Origin: Theristus sp. LFF4_11
Taxonomy: Eukaryota > Nematoda > Chromadorea > Monhysterida > Xyalidae
Direction: 5' to 3'
Assembly (NCBI GenBank): GCA_030248135.1
Contig: JASANC010005440.1
Span: 248,001-312,000, forward strand
DNA length: 64,000 nt
The notes below the pieces were generated by a model. The model did not search any database. It saw only the letters and a list, made by a program, of their open reading frames with translations, and was not told the DNA's origin. Made by a program: the position numbers and the translations under genes. The stretch's first letter is position 1; each line of letters begins with the position of its first letter. Of the stretch, positions 21,307 through 32,240 are shown in pieces.

Positions 21307-23186
21307 TCTATAATACTAAGATAGTAACTGTGTATGTAAGTAAGTCAGGTCCGTTCCGCTACGTTGATTGGCTATTAAAATTTACAAGTTTGAGCCAATT
21401 TTGCTATTTAAGTCATCATCAGCTGAATACTCATACTCCATTTTCTAATGACAATGCAAAGTTTAAGTCGTCATTCCGCATGGCTTTAGTCATCATGATG
21501 CCTTTTGCTCAAGAGCGACAACCAACAAGCGAGACAATCGTAAGAATTGCAAGGACTCCATTGTAGACGATGGAGTTTTTTCACAAAAAACGAGTTTTTA
21601 AAACAATCGCTTGCAAGTTGATCGCTCTTTTTACAAGGTAGACTTTTTATAAAGCCGGTGTTTACAACGAGTATTTAGAAAATCGTTGCTTTTTCCTTCA
21701 TTTGTTTTTATCATAGAAAATGCGTCACTTAGGATAGAAAAGCCACATAACAAAACAAAAGCGACCGTTTTACACAATGGGTACTCAGAAACGTGTTGCT
21801 TTTTGTTGCACTCAATCAAAAAGAACTGGCTTAGGTTAGGGTAAGCGGGGAAAAGAAGTAAACATTCGAAAAAAAAGAGCTACGGGTGTTCAGTAAAATG
21901 TAGAAAATTGTTGCTTTTTCCTTCATTTGTTTTTTTAATCATAGAAAATGCATCACTTAGGATAGAAAAGCTACATAACAAAACAAAAGCGACCGTTTTA
22001 CACAATGGGTACTCAGAAACGTGTTGCTTTTTGTTGCACTCGATCAAAAAGAACTGGCTTAGGTTAGAGTAAGCGGGGAAAAGAAGTAAACATTCAAAAC
22101 AAAAGCGGGAGCTTTGCTACGGATATTCAGTAAAATGTTGCTGTTTTGTCATTTCCATTCTATCAAAAATCCTTGGCTAAGGTTAGGGTTGAAAATAAGA
22201 GCAGTAAACATACCACACAAAAGTGGCTGTTTTGCAGCGAATATTCAGAAAAGTTTTGCATTTTTCGTCATTTAAACTTTAAAAGGCTTGGCTTAGGTGA
22301 GCTTTGCTACGGGTATTCAGTAAAATGTTGCTGTTTTGTCATTTCCATTCTATCAAAAATCCTTGGCTAAGGTTAGGGTTAAAGGTAAGAGTAGTAAACA
22401 TACCACACAAAAGTGGCCGTTTTGCAGCGAATATTCAGAAATTTTTTGCATTTTTCGTCATTTAAACTTTAAAAACCTTAGCTTAGGTTAGAGTAAGCGG
22501 GAAAAAGAAGCAACTTATCAAAACGAAAGTTGGCGTTTCGCAACAATTGTTCAGAAGTGTTGCCTTTTTGACATTTACACTCTAAAAGGCCTGGCTTAGG
22601 TTAGGGTAAGCGGGTAAAAAACCATTACCAAGTCAAAAGCGGGTGCTTTCCAATGGGTATTTAGAACAGTGTTGCCTATTCAGAAATGACAGCTGCCTGA
22701 AGCAGATTGCTTTTCTTAAACCTGTATTTTAAACTGGAACAAAAACTTAAACCGGTATCAGTTAATTGTTGTTAACCAAACGACATTGTTTTTTTTATAA
22801 TTTTTTTAACAGGAATGGCGATTGAACAACATGTGACGACATTGAAAAGCTAACCAAACAAGATTAATTTTAAAACTTTAAGCGGGAATGGCTGTTAATT
22901 GATGCTGATCAGAGGAGATTGTTTTTTTGATACTTTAAACGGGAAGGACAGTGGAATGCAACTGATTAGAAAAGAATGAAAGGACAAATAAGCGACATTG
23001 AAAAGCTAATAAATGCGAGAATTGATTTTGATACTTTAATAGGGAATGGCAGTTGTTTGTTGCTGATTAAAAAGGTTGTGGATTTTGAGTCCGCGTCGTG
23101 GGCAAGGTCAAAAGGGGAAAACCAACTCAAAAATAATAGTTGTATTTATCAGCTAACCGTGCCGTAGGCACGGGTCAATTTGCTAG
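21307..23186 (+). mobile_element. Non-autonomous Helitron, copy 1
   Basis: The 5' end TCTATAATACTAAGAT and 3' end CTAG (followed by T) fit Helitron rules (5' TC, 3' CTRR, insertion between A and T). A hairpin CCGTGCC-GTA-GGCACGG lies 13 nt from the 3' end. The interior is built of diverged direct repeats containing TTGGCTTAGGTTAGGGTAAG; no Rep/helicase ORF is seen. Confidence 0.85.
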
Positions 23187-25376
23187 TAGTAACTGTGTAT
23201 GTAAGTCAGGTCAGGTCCGTTCCGCTACGTTGATTGGCTATTAAAATTTACAAGTTTGAGCCAATTTTGCTATTTAAGTCATCATCAGCTGAATACTCAT
23301 ACTCCATTTTCTAATGACAATGCAAAGTTTAAGTCGTCATTCCGCATGGCTTTAGTCATCATGATGCCTTTTGCTCTAGAGCGACAACCAACAAGCGAGA
23401 CAATCGTAAGAATTGCAAGGACTCCATTGTAGACGATGGAGTGTTTTTCACAAAAAACGAGTTTTTTTTGTTGCACTCGATCAAAAAGAACTGGCTTAGG
23501 TTAGGGTAAGCGGGGAAAAGAAGTAAACATTCGAAACAAAAGCGGGAGCTTTGCTACGGGTACTCAGTAAAATGTAGAAAATCGTTGCTTTTTTCATTTG
23601 TTTTTTTATTACAGAAAATGCGTCACTTACGATAGAAAAGCTACATAGGAAGACAAAAACGACCGTTTTACACAATGGGCACTCAGAAACGTGTTGCTTT
23701 TTGTTGCACTCGATCAAAAAGAACTGGCTTAGGTTAGGGTAAGCGGGGAAAAGAAGTAAACATTCAAAACAAAAGCGGGAGCTTTGCTACGGGTATTCAG
23801 TAAAATGTAGAACATTTTTATCATAGAAAATGCGTCACTTCGGATAGAAAAGCTACATAACAAAACAAAAGCGACCGTTTTAGACAATGGATACTCAGAA
23901 ACGTGTTGCTTTTTATTGCACTCGATCAAAAAGAACTGGCTTAGGTTAGGGTAAGCGGGGAAAAGAAGTAAACATTCAAAACAAAAGCGGGTGCTTTGCT
24001 ACGCTACGGATATTCAGTAAAATGTTGCTGTTTTGTCATTTCCATTCTATCAAAAATCCTTGGCTAAGGTTAGGTAAAAAGTAAGAGAAGTAAACATACC
24101 ACACAAAAGTGGCCGTTTTGCAGCGAATATTCAGAAAAGTTTTGCTTTTTTTCGTCATTTAAACTTTAAAAGGCTTGGCTTAGGTGAGCTTTGCAACGGG
24201 CATCCAGTAAAATGTTGCTGTTTTGTCATTTCCATTCTATCAAAAATCCTTGGCTAAGGTTAGGGTTAAAGGTAAGAGTAGTAAACATACCACACAAAAG
24301 TGGCCGTTTTGCAGCGAATATTCAGAAAAGTTTTGCATTTTTTGTCATTTAAACTTTAAAAGGCTTGGCTTAGGTTAGAGTAAGCGGGAAAAGAAGCAAC
24401 TTATCAAGACGAAAGTTGGCGTTTTGCAACAATTGTTCAGAAGTGTTGCCTTTTTGACATTTACACTCTAAAAGGCCTGGCTTAGGTTAGGGTAAGCGGA
24501 AAAAAACCATTACCAAGTCAAAAGCGGGCGCTTTCCAATGGGTATTTAGAAAAGTATTGCCTATTCAGAAATGACAGCTGACTGAAGCAGATTACTTTTC
24601 TTAAACCCGTATCTTAAACTGAAACAAAAACTTAAACCGGTATCAGTTAATTGTTGCTAATCAAACGACATTTTTTTGAACAGGAATGGCGATTGAACGA
24701 TATTTGACGATATTGAAAAGCTAACCAAACAAGATTTATTTCTGAAACTTTGAGCGGGAACGACTGTTAATTGTTGTTGATCAAAGGAGATTTTTTTTGA
24801 TATTTTAAACGGGAAGGACAGTGGAATGCAGCTGATTAACAAAGAATGAAAGGACAAATAAGCGACATTGAAAAGCTAATAAATGCGTGAATTGATTTTG
24901 ATACTTTAATAGGGAATGGCAGTTGTTTGTTGCTGATTAAAAAAGATTGTTTTTCATATTTTGAATGACAGTGCAGTTTTGATTGTTAGATATCTGTTAT
25001 TTCTTATGTGTCGCTTTGATTGATGCTGAAACAGCGAATACCAAACCACACAGTAATCAGTGTTATGGTGAGTAAATCAGGTTACGATTGAATCGACAGC
25101 AATAAAATCAGCAAAAGCATGTTGCTTGACAAAAAACACGGCTTAAACAACAAAAAATGCTGTGATTTTCAAAAAAGTAGAAGCATCGACGGATTGCTTT
25201 AAAAGTGAGCGATCATTTCAATGGTAAATCAACAACAGTCGGTTAAAGCAGCTCAAAATCAAAATGCAATGCATTTTGAGTCCGCGTCGTGGGCAAGGTC
25301 AAACGGGAAAACCAACTCAAAAATAATAGTTGTATTTATCAGCTAACCGTGCCGTAGGCACGGGTCAATTTGCTAG
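23187..25376 (+). mobile_element. Non-autonomous Helitron, copy 2, abutting copy 1
   Basis: Begins TAGTAACTGTGTATGTAAGT immediately after the CTAG of copy 1, missing the first 17 bp of the 5' terminus. The 3' hairpin and CTAG end are identical to copy 1. Inner subrepeats are collinear with copy 1 with local expansions; copy 2 also has a 24960-25270 segment that copy 1 lacks. Confidence 0.82.
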
Positions 25377-26219
25377 TGTCAACAAAAATCCTAAAAAAAT
25401 GAGCGCTTTATTTTGTCAGTAGCTCGTGAAAACGTCACGAAAAAAAATGTTGTCTGGGGCTCTGGGCGTTCTGCTGAGTGCGTAGAATGTACCACAGAAC
25501 CAGTAAGTGATTGAAAGCAGAGTTGACGAATGTGTAAAAAAAGTCACTTGCCAAGTGAAAGGGGGTACGTCTCATTGTGCTGGTTGTGATTTCGCCAAGT
25601 GCATTACAGCCGCTCTTGTCACTGTTATTTGCAATCGTGGTTGTTGCGCAGTTTGAACCGTCAAAGACAGCACTAAACAAACAAGGTCAAACATTTCTGA
25701 GTTTTTGTTTGTAGTCGGAATGGAGGATTCACTGTAATCAAAAAGTTTTTTTACAGTTCACTTAATTTATTACATTCAGTTATTCATGATTCACTTCGCA
25801 ATCCAATTCACTCTTGATGTACAGAAAACACACACAGATGAAAAAAATGGATCTTGCTACCATGCGCGTTTACAAGCGTTTGCGGCGTCGTTTAATCGCG
25901 TTCTTCGAATCGTCTCACTTTTCATTGTACTCCTGTTAATGTGATGCAATCAAGAAAAGAAGTGAAATGTGAAGTGAAGTGAATTTTCAACTTTTCTGCG
26001 TTACACAGACGTTACACGCGAGGTAGATATCGGTCAAGAGATTTGCACCAACCAACATCGTCACAATGCTCAATAGAGCATACCGAAGGATCTGCCTGAA
26101 TTGTTTCATTAAATTTGTAAAAAAATAACAACGGATCTAAAAATGACACGAAGTCTTTTCGGTAGTTGACAACGTTCTAGTCTCAAGAGTGCCCGTACAA
26201 AACACTGCAATGTTGAGTA
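25377..26219. other. Orphaned 5' flank of a lectin-family gene copy
   Basis: The part at 25620-25850 is homologous to 44805-45020 and 52170-52390, which lie upstream of lectin-family genes D and E (blocks AACATTTCTGAGTTTTTG, ACTTAATTTATTACATTCA, CTTGATGTACAGAAAACA). Here no lectin exons follow downstream; the Helitron copy 2 ends at 25376 instead. A minus-strand ORF 25694-25572 starts with a signal-peptide-like MFDLVCLVLSLTVQTAQQP, matching the ORF starts at 44855 and 52222. Confidence 0.55.
25987..26109 (-). CDS. Small hydrophobic ORF, 40 aa, unrecognised
   Basis: MKQFRQILRYALLSIVTMLV and then a short polar end. The N-terminal half could be a signal anchor. No homologue is recognised and no splice partner is evident. 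It may be a chance ORF; recorded because it lies upstream of the orphaned lectin-family flank. Confidence 0.2.
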   Translation of the reverse strand: MKQFRQILRYALLSIVTMLVGANLLTDIYLACNVCVTQKS

Positions 26220-26436
26220 CAGCATGTTTGTTCAAAACTGTCACTTTTTGTTCGCAAAATTCACAGCATGCGAAACTGTGACGGTAAGATGAACGAATGT
26301 ATCGGGTTTCCTTAAAATCAAACACAATCCATTTGTCGCGAATAAATGTTTTCTTGCAACTCCGATCCCGTTCCTTTGTTCATACACGAGCTCTGTATTC
26401 CGCGAAAAAAACTGACAGGTTTAAACACACATACTG
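26220..26436. mobile_element. TA-flanked palindromic MITE
   Basis: Between TA (26218-26219) and TA (26437-26438). Arms carry AAAACTGTCACTTTTT and an inverted AAAAAACTGACAGGTTTAAA. Related to 1324-1529. Confidence 0.75.
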
Positions 26437-27310
26437 TAATAACATAAAGTGCGTGCGCGCAACATTACTATGTTATACCTAAATGCACTGTCTTTAGACT
26501 CTTGGACTTTCAGGCACGTTGTTCGGTTCATTCAACTGTCGCGCTACAGTGCTTTTTTGTAAAACCATTCAGACCAACTAACAGTCGATCAAATGTAAAT
26601 GATCGTTGATTCTTCCACTGATCGAATGAAAGAAAACGAGTTTTTGTTTTTTCGAATGGCCTGGATTTCGGCGTTTTCGATTTCGACGCTGAAAAGTTTG
26701 AAACCATACGGGTACACACACATATAGAATTGATATTCCACGACTGCAACCAATCGGTGTGATTTTTGGACACGCACAATAAAAATATGAAAGAGCGTTT
26801 TTAAAAGATTTTCTGTTCAAGAAGCACAAACAAAAGTGCTTACGAATCGATTCGGTAACAATGGTAGTCTCTGTCTAAATCGATACTAATGACTCAACAG
26901 ACGTCACTTGTTCTTCAGTTGATCGTGAGGCGATACTCATGATGACGAGTAGGATTATTTACATTATCGCTAGCGATTATTTGTACCGGGAAGAAGTAAA
27001 ATAAAAAAAGGCAACAGCATTCGAGAAAAAACGACATACTTTTATGCCTTCGACTTTCAAGACAAAAATTTTCAGATTGAGTCTGGCCAATATGAGACTT
27101 TCACTGTTTTGTGTTTGGATTTCAGCCTTTGCCATTTGTGATTGTGATGCATTTGTGATATGATAGTTTCTTGTTCAGTCTGGCAGCCCGCATTGCTTGG
27201 CTGCTTGTGTTCATTTGTTTGTTTCTTGACATGTTTTTCGTGAAACCCGGCACTCAGTGCCACCTCTTTTTTCTGGCTCGAATTGAATTGTTATTGGCTT
27301 TTGAGAAGAA
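26437..27310. other. Non-coding stretch
   Basis: No exon-like segment is seen. Short ORFs on the minus strand (26.5-26.8 kb) overlap in several frames without a family signature. Confidence 0.5.
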
Positions 27311-28131
27311 CTAGCCTATTGACCCGAGCTTATGTGGCTTAATCAATGCCAAGCCTTGGTGAAGTGGCATTGACTTAGAAAGAAAAAAACAGTAACGTTT
27401 ACTGATAAATAACCCAGAAGAAAATTTACCTTGTGCTGACGTGAAGTCGCCTACAATACAATTTTTTAATGTATTTAAATAAATAAAAAATGCGAAGTTT
27501 ATGATTTTGCTATTTTTACCCGTTTACCCTAACCGAAGGCAAGCCTTTTTGTAAGTGAAGTAAAATTGAATAAAAAATATAAAAACTAACATTTTTTTCA
27601 TTTACCCGTTTTAAAAAGCTAACACTTTTTTACCCGTTTACCTAAGCAAAGCCTTTTCTGTAAAGTGAAAATGCGAAGTTTATGATTTTGCTATTTTTAC
27701 CCGTTCACCCTAACCTAAGTCAAGCCTTTTTGTAAGTTAAGTAAGATTGAATAAAAAATACAAAAATTAACGTTTTTTCATTAAAAAATACCCGTTTTAA
27801 AAAGCTAATGCTTCTTTTACCCGATTACCCTAACATAAGCCAAGTCTTTTTTCTAAAGTGAAAATGAATAGAAGAAACAAAAAAAGTGACGTTTATAATT
27901 TCGTTTTGCAGTCATTGCTTCTTTTTACCCGTTTACCCCAACATGACCCAAACATTTTGCAAAGTGAAAATGAATGGTAAATACCATTTCGACCCAATTA
28001 AAAAACTAACTTTCATAGGTTAAGGAAATTGAGATGGAGTTTTCTTAAGTAGCAAAAATGGGCGCCAATTCAAATTGCAAAAAAGTGCCACACACGCACG
28101 CACAGACACTTTGTAAATTTAATAATATAGA
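27311..28131 (-). mobile_element. Non-autonomous Helitron, second family
   Basis: On the minus strand the 5' end is TCTATATTATTAAATTTAC and the 3' end ATAGGCTAG. Flanks are A before TC and T after CTAG, the Helitron target rule. The interior has several copies of a unit containing TTACCCTAACCTAAG with poly-T spacers. No protein is encoded. Confidence 0.85.
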
Positions 28132-29997
28132 TTGACTCTGATTCGACAAAGGCACAGTTTTGTGCGTGTGCATCAATGAGTGCATGGAAATGTGCATTAT
28201 TTTTTTTTGACGTCCGACGCTCATGAATATTATCTCTCTGTATTTTCATCGCACGGTTTTTACCAGTTGTTTTTATATGGAATCAGTGGGACAAAAAAAA
28301 ACTCATTCAATTGGGTCATTCGTTATCGTCACATGCAGTTCATGAGCATTAAACCAGTTTAAACATTACGATTGATTGGATGGTAGTCAGATAAAAGGAT
28401 AGATTAGCATGCGGCATAGATGGGAACAAACATTCAAACACAGTCCACACATGTATACTACCCGACACGCAAAAAAGAAAAAAATATTTTCGTGTGCATT
28501 TTTTTGTGCAAGACACTTTCGTGTGTCGTTTTTTGAACAAGACAAAAATTCTCACAAACAGACAAAGTACAAAGTAAACACAAAAGAGTCATGTACAGCA
28601 AAATGCACAAGAGAATGTGGATTCTATTTTGCGTGTGAAATGGGGAATCAGTGATCAGTGGAAAAATCACACATAGGCACGCGAAGCGCAAGATGGTCAG
28701 AAAACAAGAAAACAACCGTCAGAAAAAGTTTACCGACTGGTATTTATAAACCAAGAAAACAGAAGTTATGTACTGTAACATGTAGCAACACTTGAAGCTG
28801 AAATTTGCTGCAGTTAAGAGTTAAGACTATATGGCGAAACCATTTGTTGTGTTGAAAATTTTAGCTACAACGTTTGCATACAACGTTTGCAATTGCATTT
28901 TTGTATTTTTTAATGATTCTCTCGTTACAGTAAACATGTTTTGAAATTTATGTTTTGTCCAATGTAGCTTTTCCGCCAAATTTCTTTCACTTGCACGTGG
29001 TTGACTTTTGTCTTTTCTTTTAGTCCTGCGACTCGATGCGTTCGCAGACGTGGAAAGGAAATCAGTTTCATGTTTGATGCGGCAATTTAAAATATCCCTA
29101 GTGACTCAGGCGCATCTCAGGGACTCGGTTCACTTCACCAATTTTGAATTCCCGCGTCTAGCATGAAACTGCTTTCATCTCTCTATGCGCGCACTGAGTC
29201 GCAGAATCAAAATAAATGAAAACTTTTCCAGCTGAAATAAATAAATTTAGTAAATTTAATTTAATTTAATTAATAAATTTAACCCAATAAATAAGTTGAA
29301 CAACATTTTTCGCGCAAATTCTCCAACTCAAAATGTTGCCTTTGCGTATTTTTTCTAAATACCAGCCGGTACCTTTTTGACGTTTCTTCAATCACCCTGT
29401 ACATACATGTAAGTCATCTTCTTTTTTGTTTTTTGGCATTTTTTGAAGTCGCAAAAGTACTTTTCTTAAATTCGAGCTTGAACCTTCAAATGCCAAAATA
29501 CCGTATCTTTTTCAGTATAAAACATCTCAGTAATCGCAGGAGAAAGCGAATGTGAAACGTTTTGGAATGCGAGTTAATCGTGAGTAACGTCACCATAAAC
29601 GTGCGTTTTGAATCGATCTTCACGCTAAATAAATTTACCATTTCCATTTGTTTCCAATTTCGTTTCCAAAATTTTTATCGAACGTTTAAAATGTGTATGA
29701 TCTTTTCTTTTGATCCCGAGACATAGATGGGTAAGCAGTTTCATGCATGACGCGGGAATTAAAAATTGGTAAAGTGATCCGAGTCCCGTTAATAAGGCCG
29801 GGTCACTTAGGCTGTTCTGAATGACCACATAAAGATTGAAGCCCGGTTTCCTTTCACGTTTACAATCGCATTGAGTCGCAGGACTTAAAAAAAGATAATG
29901 TCTGATCTGACAATCTGAGCACCAGACTTGCCGTAGAAGCTATCAGCAAAGTTTTTTCGGAAACGAAATCGAAAACGGAAACGGGAATGGGAATTTT
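28132..29997. other. Non-coding stretch with an inverted repeat pair
   Basis: No gene is recognised. The segments at 29020-29220 and 29700-29895 are inverted copies of each other (CCTGCGACTCGATGCG at one end, its diverged complement at the other), suggesting two members of one dispersed repeat. Confidence 0.45.
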
Positions 29998-31130
29998 TTA
30001 GTGTGTTATCGAATCGAGCACCGTTTTTTCAGTCTCTTCTCCTGAGACGCCTGGGATCGGACCAATGCTGTAGTCAGACATGTTGCCGCCGCATTTGTCA
30101 CAGAGATTTTCTCGAACCATCACCATGTTGTATTTGTGCTCAAAGTCCTCGTTCCTTTTATGGGCGCGTCGATATGCACCCACCTTTTTTATCAACTTCA
30201 CGATCCCTGAAACATCAATACAGACTAATAAAGTATCGCATATAAAACACAGGGTCAGTTGTCGCTTTGTGGGCTGCGGAGTGACAGAGCCGTGTGATCA
30301 GGGTGATCAAAAATCAATGCTATTGGTCACCGCTAAATTGATTCCCTTGATTTCGCGTGTCTAACACGCGTGCAACATCAGCCGAACGTGCACAGCACAA
30401 GTACACGAAGAGAAAAATTGCATCCTATACACTGCACCCTGCATTGCAAACTGCACTGTATTTTGCACAATATCATTAAAAACCGATTGAAGTTTACTGG
30501 ACTGTCTTTTTTAAAGATGCAGTGCGGTGCAGTTTTTAGCAGTGCAAAGTGCAGTGCAGCTTGCCAGTGCAGGAGGTTTTGCAGTGCTATTTTTATTTCT
30601 GCGTGTAAGCTGTGTGCGACGCACTCACCCCTATTTTGCCTTATTTTGAAGGTTATTGCTACACGTTTTAATTTTGTAGTTGTGCTGTGTTCCATTTTTG
30701 TTCTTTCATAAATTTCTTTGAACAACCACTGGAACGTTCAAACGGTACTGTTAAAGAGTCATGGTTTCGCGAAACTTGCGACTACCTGCAGTCAAAATTT
30801 TTTGCTCAAAGGCTGCAGTTATCTGATAGTTTCGTCTGAATAATATGTTGATGTTGGATATATATTCAGACGAAAATATAGTGCATATGTATATAGACTT
30901 TATAGTGCAACGTTTGACGAAAAAATTTACTGCAGTCGCGTCGCGAAACCATGGTTCTTTTACAGTCGCATTTACGTGATTGATATTTGAAATTTTTGAA
31001 ATTAAATAATTTCAACTTACAAAAAATCAAGCCACCAATCACGATCAACAGAAGGAGGACACCGCCACCCACTCCCAACGTGGCGTACATCCACACCAAG
31101 CATTTGTTCGTCTCGATCTCACTTTTTGGT
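29998..31130 (-). CDS. Two 3'-terminal exons: transmembrane helix and cytoplasmic tail
   Basis: Exon 31021-31130 encodes PKSEIETNKCLVWMYATLGV, then a Gly/Leu/Ile/Val-rich transmembrane helix ending GGLIF. Exon 29998-30206 encodes a 69-residue basic-then-acidic tail starting WIVKLIKKVGAYRRAHKR, with a CDKCGG motif and MSDYSIGP, and ends in TAA. The first exon must be entered in phase 2, exactly the phase in which the stalk exon of gene C (32763-32895) leaves, and it is the next such exon on that strand after the GPI-type exon. Inference: an alternative 3' end of gene C giving a type I membrane protein with a signalling or sorting tail. Alternatively the 3' end of a lost paralogue. Confidence 0.6.
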
Positions 31131-31203
31131 CTGAAAAGAAAATTGTTTAATTTAAAAAATCCGTTGAGCTAACGAAAGCTCAGATAGACATTTTTGATAT
31201 GTA

Positions 31204-31466
31204 CCGTAAAGTCTTGCATATAAAGGTCTCCTTATATAAATTTGAAAATCAAAAATTGCTGAAAAAAGTGGAATTTTGTGTGACAGCCTTATAAGTGGGA
31301 GGAGGTCTTATAAAGAGAAGATTAGGAAGTCCGGGCCTTATAAACGGGGTGGGTTTTCGACCAAGTCAAAAATTTGAATTTTTTGGTTTCCCGCCGTGTG
31401 ACACTCCGCCCACTTTTGGGTGGGTGTCTTATAAGTGGGAGGAACCTTATATGCAAGACTTTACGG
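31204..31466. mobile_element. TA-flanked MITE, CCGTAAAGTCTTGCA family, copy 1
   Basis: Left TA then CCGTAAAGTCTTGCATATAA; right TATATGCAAGACTTTACGG then TT (mutated TA). The interior contains TCCCACTTATAAG-type blocks on both strands. Confidence 0.8.
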
Positions 31467-31469
31467 TTC

Positions 31470-32240
31470 ATACATCACTCATATCACCACCAGCACATCA
31501 TCTATCACCATCAGCACATCACCCGTATCACCACCAGCACATCACTCATATCACCATCAGCACATCACTCATATCACCACCAGCACATCACTCCTATCAC
31601 CACCAGCACATCACTCATATCACCATCAGCACATCACTCATATCACCATAAGCACATCACTCATATCACCATCAGCACATCACTCATATCACCACCAGCA
31701 CATCACTCATATCACCACCAGCACATCACTCATATCACCACCAGCACATCACTCATATCACCACCAACACATCACTCATATCACCATCAGCACATCACTC
31801 ATATCACCATCAGCACATCACTCATAGCACCACTAGCACATCACTCATATCACCATCAGCACATCACTCATATCACCATCAGCACATCACTCATAGCACC
31901 ATCAGCACATCACTCATATCACCACCAGCACATCACTCATAGCACCACCAGCACATCATTTACAGTCAAACTCTATAACATATCCAACTATCTGATTGGT
32001 TGGTGGTCAAACTGGTCAAACCAAACTGGGCAGCAATACATGCACAGATTGCATGCATCAACCAATTAGCTAGTTGGACATGTAATTGAGTTAGACTGTA
32101 TATCACCACCAGCACATTACTAATATCACCACCAGCACGTCACTAATACCTATTACCACCAGCACATCATTTACATCCACAGTAGCACATCACTAATATC
32201 AGCACCAGCACATCACTTATATCACCAGCACATTCAAGAT
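31470..32240. repeat. 23-bp minisatellite, about 20 units, with degenerate tail
   Basis: Consensus unit CATCACTCATATCACCA then CCAGCA (CAC/CAT variants), tandem from 31470 to 31960, then an inserted MITE (31963-32098), then degenerate units running into the terminal exon of gene C. Because 23 is not a multiple of 3, all frames stay open; the long His/Ser/Thr ORFs here are artefacts. Confidence 0.92.
31963..32098. mobile_element. TA-flanked MITE, CAGTCAAACTC family, copy 3
   Basis: Perfect TA on both sides (31961-31962, 32099-32100). Termini CAGTCAAACTC and GAGTTAGACTG. Inserted into the minisatellite, so it is younger than the array. Confidence 0.85.

Noticed and set aside
31470..31960. CRISPR-like regular array
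   Set aside because: The units are contiguous with no unique spacers, and the window is eukaryotic; it is a minisatellite.
31295..32069. Long His/Ser/Thr-rich plus-strand ORFs (HITHITTSTSLISPPAHH repeats)
   Set aside because: They are translations of a 23-bp tandem repeat that is open in every frame; no start context, splice signals or conservation.
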